Assembly (NCBI GenBank): GCA_022559845.1
Contig: CM040128.1
Coordinates: 271,628,698-271,692,697 of the forward strand
Direction: 5' to 3'
DNA from: Amorphophallus konjac
Taxonomy: Eukaryota; Streptophyta; Magnoliopsida; Alismatales; Araceae
Length of the DNA stretch: 64,000 bases
This document shows, one piece after another, positions 58,445 to 64,000 of this stretch (positions are counted from its first letter, which is position 1; each line of letters begins with the position of its first letter). Under the pieces are notes generated by a model. It ran no database searches, was not told the origin of the DNA, and was given only the letters and a program-made list of their open reading frames with translations. The position numbers and the translations under genes were made by a program.

Positions 58445-59376
58445 CATGAGGAACTAGTCGAGTCGGCCCAGTGCCTCCAAATGCCGCCGTGGTTGCCATT
58501 GTTGATGCAGGGTGCGCCCAGTGGGTTGCGGCATCTGCCGCGCTTTCGGTCGTCAGGGGAGGAGGCGCAGTCCGATTGCCATGGTCATCGACAGGGCTCC
58601 CTACCCGCCGACAGGGGTCTCCTACTAGGTCGCTCCTCGGCCTGGCCACAGTCAGGGGCTCCACGGTGGAACCCTATATATATATATATGTATCTGCAAT
58701 GAACGGTTGCACTGAGGAACTCGCAACCAGCAACAGTGACCCGAGAGCGGCGGCCGTGCCTCCTGCGACTGTGCCGGTGCTCGCCAGTGGCCCACCGGGT
58801 GTCGGGTCGCTGGCCACATCACTGGCCATCGTCGCACGACTGTGCAAGCCGCTACAGTTGTGCGAGGGTCAGCCAAGGAGGGTGGGCCTGAGTTACTGTT
58901 GACTGCAGCGCTAGCTCCACCTGCAGTCTCCACCGTCGTGGCACTGGTCGGGCGAGCTACCTCCATCGTCGTGGGTGGCACGCTCGCAGAGCTGCCCTCG
59001 CTATCAGGGTCCTGGGACCTCGGCCTCACAACCTCCGATGTATGACCCATGTGTCACGTGTCGAAGTCGCTATCTCATGGCGAGGAGCGTGGTCCTCCGT
59101 GGACAGAGTCCTTTGAAGATGACTCTAAGATGGCTCCTCTGAGCAGCCACCGAGTAGAGGAGGGTAGAACGACAGAGGTGGTATCCAGTCTGCCATAATC
59201 TTAACATGAAAAAATATTCAAAAAATAACTTAGCTCTAATATCAATTTTGATAATCCCTGAATATAAACTTAACCAGAGTGTGAGAACTTATCCAAAGAA
59301 GTGGAATAAAATACCTGAACCGCGATATCCCAAAACACAAATTAAGGTTTTGCATATGACGGAGGTCCCGAGGAGA
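58445..59376. other. Unassigned GC-rich sequence
   Basis: No recognised gene. Alanine/serine-rich ORFs occur on both strands (58471-58902 plus, 58652-59050 minus) and neither has a domain, so they look compositional. It begins exactly where the second TRIM 1 LTR is cut, so a rearrangement junction lies at 58444. Confidence 0.4.
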
Positions 59377-59992
59377 CACTACAACAAATTAGATCTATGC
59401 CAATGGATTTTACCTATAGTTGGGTAAAGCATAGGTAAAGATAACTATTACTTACGCTTTAGCAATTCCGTAACTAGACACACTGACAATTATTTCTTAT
59501 CCAGGCATATACCCAACCTATTCCGACATTTGATTATAAAGCGTCGAAATAGTCCATGCATACCTATGCTTTTTGAGTAATTGTTTGAAAAGAGCTTAGA
59601 AGTTGTTCTACTACTATTGATTTTAGTTCTCGATAGGGTTTGCCGTTGAAATCTCTCAACTTGAGCCATAGATTTGATGTTGTGGGTTGCCAAATTCTTG
59701 GGTTTCTGGACTTGATTCTATGACTAGTGCATAACACCAAGAAGAACTTATACCTACGACGCTTACGTATGATTCTATTGGTCGTAGGAATAGACTAGAT
59801 TATACCTATGATTTTGTAAGTTTATATGTTAGGTACCTTCCATGTCGTAGGTAAGTGTTGTTTATTATACCTATGGTTCGACAGCTGCATAGGCATATAT
59901 AGTTCTGGTTCTGGGAAAAGACTCAGGGATATCACCTATCAATGGTATCCCACAATTTCACCCCAAACCAAAAGAATAAGTTTCAGGGGTTT
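59377..59992 (+). mobile_element. CACTA transposon terminus and subterminal repeats
   Basis: CACTACAACAAATTAG is the typical CACTA (En/Spm) end. It is followed by many short copies of ACCTATG/CATAGGT-type words in both directions (59410-59890), like CACTA subterminal repeats. The matching TTTGTTGTAGTG end is not found. The body is interrupted at 59993 by element F and presumably continues after 62046. Confidence 0.65.
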
Positions 59993-60044
59993 TGATGTGA
60001 AACGAGATTAGGAGGGGATGGTCTTCATCAACCTTCTGTCCGTA

Positions 60045-60105
60045 GTCGCGCTATAGGAACATGGCGCCTTCATGAAGATCGTGCTAGGACGATACAGCGC
60101 GTTCT
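60045..60105. repeat. Imperfect hairpins in element F LTR
   Basis: TCGCGCTAT...ATGGCGCC and ATCGTGCTAGG...TACAGCGCG are imperfect inverted repeats related to the better pair at 60851-60910. Confidence 0.5.
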
Positions 60106-60850
60106 CAGACAGTCGCCGGACGAAGAAGTTGGACTTAGGGGCGCTCGTGGATGACTTCGGGGGAGTGATTCACAAGGGGAGGGCACATAGGAGAGTGGAT
60201 ATGACATGGGGGGATCTTAAACAAAACATGGGGGCCTTAAACATCGATTAAACTAACTTATTGCTAGCTAGGATAACTTGGTGAATGTGGGAGCGGGGGT
60301 GGGCGATGAGGGAGAAAGGGGCATGGCAGGGCGAGCTAGGACCAGTAGGGTGTTGGCTGGGGCATCACACCCGATCCCATCGCAGGACCGGTGCAACCAA
60401 GCTCCGTCTTGATCATAGCCACGTCGTTGGCGGTGGTGGAGGACGTCGATCGTCGGTGGAGGAAGAACGGAGCCCGAATGGGGCCTCACACCCGGCCTCT
60501 TCTCAAAGCCGATGCACCCGGAGCTTCGAACGGCCTCCGTGAAGGGGAAAAGGGAGGATTAGAAGAAGAACGTGGGCATCGCACCCGTAGAGGGAAGGAG
60601 GGAGGGGATTCCAAAGATTGGGGGGGGGAGATAAGAGATAGCCATGCTATACTCTTCAAACACTCATTTTATCAATTCATTTTCTATTCCATTACTTAAT
60701 CAAACGAGATGGAGTACATATATAGGGGAGAAGGGGAAGCCTAAACGACACTAAAACATCAATTACAACAGTGGGAAACAGCGAACATTGAAGTCATTGA
60801 GAGTTCCAAGTGCTGGGTAGTTGGGGCGTCTGCAGTTGACCGTCTGCCTG

Positions 60851-60910
60851 AGATCGCGCTAGGGAAACCTAGCGCCTTCTTCAGGTCGCGCTACCCAAAG
60901 GTAGCGCGAT
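60851..60910. repeat. Paired hairpins in element F LTR
   Basis: GCGCTAGG (60856-60863) pairs with CCTAGCGC (60868-60875) around a 4-nt loop. TCGCGCTACC (60886-60895) pairs with GGTAGCGCGA (60900-60909), also a 4-nt loop. Both are identical in the other LTR (about 61922-61981). Confidence 0.8.
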
Positions 60911-60970
60911 AATCTCCAGCCCAGCAGCTTCATCGATCGGCTTTGGCGGCAGCTAGCTTGATTTCCATCA

Positions 60971-61063
60971 AACCCCTCCACTTTGGAAGGTTCGTCCTCG
61001 AACCTAGAAGCTCAAGATCCCAATCTGTGAGAACAGGCTGGTTCCCTAAGCTCTGATACCATT
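60971..61063 (-). other. Element F internal region with primer site and purine tract
   Basis: On the minus strand the 93 bases begin AA then TGGTATCAGAGC (61050-61061) and end with AAAGTGGAGGGGTT next to the 3' LTR. That is all a reverse transcriptase needs for both strand primings. Confidence 0.9.
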
Positions 61064-62046
61064 TGATGTGAAACGAGATTGGGAGGGGATGGCCTTCATC
61101 AACCTTCTGTCCGTAGTCGCGCTATAGGAACATGGCGCCTTCATGAAGATCGCGCTAGGACGATACAACGCGTTCTCAGACAGTCGCCGGACGAAGAAGT
61201 TGGACTTAGGGGCGCTCGTGGATGACTTCGGGGGAGTGATTCACAAGGGGAGGGCACATAGGAGAGTGGATATGACACGGGGGGGATCTTAAACAAAACA
61301 TGGGGGCCTTAAACATCGATTAAACTAACCTATTGCTAGCTAGGATAACTTGGTGAATGTGGGAGCGGGGGTGGGCGATGAGGGAGAAAGGGGCATGGCA
61401 GGGCGAGCTAGGACCAGTAGGGTGTTGGCTGGGGCATCACACCCGATCCCATCGCAGGACCGGTGCAACCAAGCTCCGTCTTGATCATAGCCACGTCGTT
61501 GGCGGTGGTGGAGGACGTCGATCGTCGGTGGAGGAAGAACGGAGCCCGAATGGGGCCTCACACCCGGCCTCTTCTCAAAGTCGATGCACCCGGAGCTTCG
61601 AACGGCCTCCGTGAAGGGGAAAAGGGAGGATTAGAAGAAGAACGTGGGCATCGTACCCGTAGAGGGAAGGAGGGAGGGGATTCCAAAGATTGTGGGGGGA
61701 GATAAGAGATAGCCATGCTATACTCTTCAAACACTCATTTTCTCAATTCATTTTCTATTCCATTACTTAATCAAACGAGATGGAGTACATATATAGGGGG
61801 GAAGGGGAAGCCTAAACGACACTAAAACATCAATTACAACAGTGGGAAACAGCGAACATTGAAGTCATTGAGAGTTCCAAGTGCTGGGTAGTTGGGGCGT
61901 CTGCAGTTGACCGTCTGCCTGAGATCGCGCTAGGGAAACCTAGCGCCTTCTTCAGGTCGCGCTACCCAAAGGTAGCGCGATAATCTCCAGCCCAGCAGCT
62001 TCATCGATCGGCTTTGGCGGCAGCTAGCTTGATTTCCATCAGGTTT

Positions 62047-62496
62047 GGGCGCCAGGCCAAGCGCCCACTCTTGCCTAAACAAAAATTGAGGATTTATTTT
62101 TCCCCAAGTCACTCGGCCACCCAAATCCCCTTACGAAATCCCCCAAGTGTCGAAATCCCCAAATCACGTCTTCTTCCTCCCCCCATCCTCCTCCTACCTC
62201 CCCTTGCTCCGCTTGATCACTTTCTTCCTTCTTCCACTCCCTACCCAATACAGCGAGTCCCACGAAAGCACTACGGCCACCTCGCAGCCGCCTGTGGCCA
62301 CGAGTCTCAGCCTCTATCCGCCGTCGCCCTCACCAGCCACTGTGGGCACCGGCATCATCTCACGAACTGCCTTGTGTGCTCTCATCATCTCACAGCTGCC
62401 CGCTCTACAGTCACCCTTGCAGCACACCACCGTTGCCACCGAAGGCCGCAGACACCCCGCTCCAATCCTCCCCAAATAGCATAGTCACAATAGAAT
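62047..62496. other. Unassigned pyrimidine-rich sequence
   Basis: Possibly continues the CACTA body interrupted by element F. From 62160 it is CT-rich (CTTCTTCCTCCCCCCATCCT). The ORFs at 62014 and 62147 are serine/proline-rich without a domain. Confidence 0.35.
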
Positions 62497-62501
62497 GGGG
62501 A

Positions 62502-62792
62502 TGTTGAATCCACAAAACCACGGTGTTGAGATACAATGGCCTAGGGTCATAAGTACTTGAACCACAACTCAAATAACTAATACCCTCACGGCCAAGATAG
62601 GCCGTGGACATTAATCGAGTGGAGGTGACAAGAGGAGTTGGGCAAAGACCATGCTCTAATATCATGTTGAATCCACAAAACCGCGGTGTTGAGATACAAA
62701 GGTCCAGGGTCATAATTAGTACTTGAATCACAACTCAAATAACCAATACGGGACTATTGCCCAAGAGAGGACTATGCCCAAATATTCCAACA
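62502..62792 (-). mobile_element. TRIM 2, complete
   Basis: Minus orientation. The right LTR 62665-62792 (128 bp) ends TGTTGGAATATTTG when read on the minus strand. The left LTR starts at 62502 and is shortened near 62583 by an internal deletion. Flanked by GGGGA at 62497-62501 and 62793-62797. The primer site (minus strand TGATATTAGAGCAT, 62651-62664) is a two-mismatch version of the tRNA-iMet site. No coding capacity. Confidence 0.9.
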
Positions 62793-62797
62793 GGGGA

Positions 62798-63218
62798 AGT
62801 TTGCCCCACCTCGGTTCCCAACACCCAGAGCCCAGCCTCATACTTTCCTCCTTCTCCCATCCCCCCCTTTTACCACTTGAACCCTAGCTGCACCAGCACC
62901 CCGCTTTTTCCTTCATCCTTCTTCTCCCCCGTGCTTCTTCTCTTTCCAGTCATCATTTCAATTCCAAGTATGGGTTCTTCCTCTTGTTGTTGTTGTTTCT
63001 GCTTCTGATTCTTGTTCGATTTCAATGGATTGGAATGTAAAGATTGTGTCTTCCCGTCTTCTTTTGAGATAAAACATGAGTTTGGGAGGTGCCTCTCTGC
63101 AAGTTTTATATTTTTTGTGTGCATTGTTATGGGGTGTATCATGTTGGTTGGGTTTGTGAGGGGAGTGGAATTCTGTGGGTTTGTTGAGTTGAAGGAAGCA
63201 GTGGTTGAAGCCTAAAAT
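62798..63218 (+). other. Possible 5' end of a host gene (UTR and first intron)
   Basis: CT-rich leader-like sequence with GAACCCTAGCTGC at 62880, common in plant 5' UTRs, then CAAGTATGGG near 62966, which could be an exon end with GT donor, followed by T-rich intron-like DNA. The ATG in this motif opens only 12 codons (MGSSSCCCCFCF). No protein evidence supports it, and the coding part would lie beyond the window or in small exons I cannot identify. Confidence 0.2.
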
Positions 63219-63770
63219 TCTTGAATTTTTTTTTTTTGGCCTCGTGACCCGCTGTAGCGAAGGGAACGAACCCATGTTCTAAAAGATTCCTATGTGTTAA
63301 AAAGAAAAACCAAAAGGAGTCAGTTTGTCCTTCCTGTGTTCTTGGGCCTTTTTGATTTTTTTTGCCTAGCTGCGGAAGGTAACCCAAGAAACGAATCCCC
63401 CCCCCCACCCGGATGTTCTATTCCCAGCGTAAAGTAATTGTGTTCTATTCCCAAAGTATGGGAGTTACACACATACTTGTTAGATAGATTCTTATGAAAT
63501 AATTTTTTGATGAGCAAAATATAACAATATGCAGATGTTGTGAGCACATTGCTTGTAAGAATACCAGAAATAAGATGAAATAGCTGACTTAGTCATGGTG
63601 GGGAATGACACAGCCAAAAGGATCCAGAGGTAATCACTTCACACGGTAATTGCAAGTGAATTCTGTAGTATGTTCATAGAAATTAGCTATTGGATGCATT
63701 CCAATTTTGAAAAATGATACTGAGATTGTTAATCTGATTTTTACCTAATTAAGGTTATTTTTGTTGGGTT
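63219..63770. other. Unassigned AT-rich sequence
   Basis: No gene or element recognised. Two T-runs (63219, 63353) are each followed by sequence that, reversed, ends in poly-A. A C-run stands at 63399. Confidence 0.3.
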
Positions 63771-64000
63771 CAATGCGTTGGATTCAGAGGGGGGTGAATG
63801 AATCTCCCCTTTAAAAATTTCGCTCAGTTAAGAATCTAGAACGCTAACTAGACAGAATTAGACAATCTGAAAAGCTAAATAAATTTTCTGTTGAATCAGT
63901 AAACAAATATGAGGAACGCACCTAAGCATTCATCTAGCGGAAGCAGAATTAAACAGATCAAACCAATGCACAGAGGAGTTTTTAGGTGGTTCGGTCCTCC
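63771..64000 (+). mobile_element. LTR fragment at the window edge
   Basis: GGATTCAGAGGGGGGTGAATGAATC followed by AGCATTCATCTAGCGGAAGCAG and AGGTGGTTCGGTCCTCC is the wording seen at the start of many plant Ty1/copia LTRs of the SIRE/Maximus type. The right part is cut by the window, so the family is a guess. Confidence 0.45.

Larger units (their letters stand above)
59993..62041 (-). mobile_element. Element F: long-LTR, almost no-interior retrotransposon
   Basis: Two 978-bp direct repeats (59993-60970, 61064-62041) bounded TGATG...CCATCA enclose 93 bp. GGTTT flanks both sides (59988-59992, 62042-62046). The interior holds only a tRNA-iMet primer site and a purine tract, both in minus orientation. 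About 12 LTR differences by eye, near 1.2%. A TATA motif CTATATATG lies on the minus strand (60717-60725, 61789-61797). No protein is encoded: the short ORFs repeat in both LTRs and are shifted by indels. It must be mobilised in trans. Confidence 0.93.

Noticed and set aside
58471..59050. Two opposing alanine/serine-rich ORFs (143 and 132 residues)
   Set aside because: GC-rich shadow frames without motifs; one runs through an AT microsatellite (58677-58690).
60285..60699. Duplicate ORFs of 80-100 codons in both LTRs of F
   Set aside because: They contain LTR indels between copies (frames end differently at 60699 and 61705) and have no recognisable domain.
63219..63412. Possible tRNA-derived SINEs on the minus strand (GGGTTCGTTCCC-like B box, poly-A ends)
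   Set aside because: No matching A box at the right distance, no target duplication, and the two candidates do not resemble each other well enough.

Overview
The window reads as flowering-plant nuclear DNA. It is almost wall-to-wall LTR retrotransposons with tRNA-iMet primer sites, chromodomain integrases, hAT and CACTA DNA transposons, TRIM elements and long AT/GA microsatellites. I cannot place the species. No host gene is demonstrable; a possible 5' end of one lies near the right edge.

Positions 1-55088 are a nest of five elements whose order follows from termini and 5-bp target-site duplications (TSDs). Outermost is D, a non-coding long-LTR element (minus orientation, LTR from 209, truncated at about 55088). 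D was hit twice. Element A (1214-32738, TSD TCGGA, about 21.5 kb without its own insert) carries element C (2265-12308, TSD CCCTC) in its 5' LTR. Element E (33160-50679, minus, TSD CACAA) carries element B (37107-46627, minus, TSD CGTGT), and B belongs to the same family as D. C and E are chromodomain Ty3/gypsy elements. C is nearly intact, with one frameshift and about 1% LTR divergence; E is decayed.

Element A is the most unusual object. On the plus strand it has a roughly 1350-codon low-complexity, proline-rich frame with two in-frame TGA codons and a damaged Tat-type integrase, but no recognisable gag core, reverse transcriptase or RNase H. On the minus strand, between integrase and 3' LTR, it carries what looks like a complete intron-containing gene: TATA box, seven exons joined by six short phase-0 GT-AG introns, about 707 codons without a stop, and AATAAA. 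The product has a plant mobile domain (PMD) followed by a coiled coil. A decayed coiled-coil reading lies further upstream on the same strand.

The B/D family has LTRs of 3.4-3.9 kb with dense arrays of 20-30 nt hairpins (GCGGYC, short loop, GRCCGC). These persist although the surrounding sequence has diverged.

Positions 55089-64000 hold a tandem duplication (one copy carries two hAT MITEs with 8-bp TSDs), two TRIMs in opposite orientation, a CACTA terminus, a retroelement F with 978-bp LTRs and only 93 bp between them (TSD GGTTT), a pyrimidine-rich stretch that could be a host 5' UTR, and the start of another LTR at the window edge.
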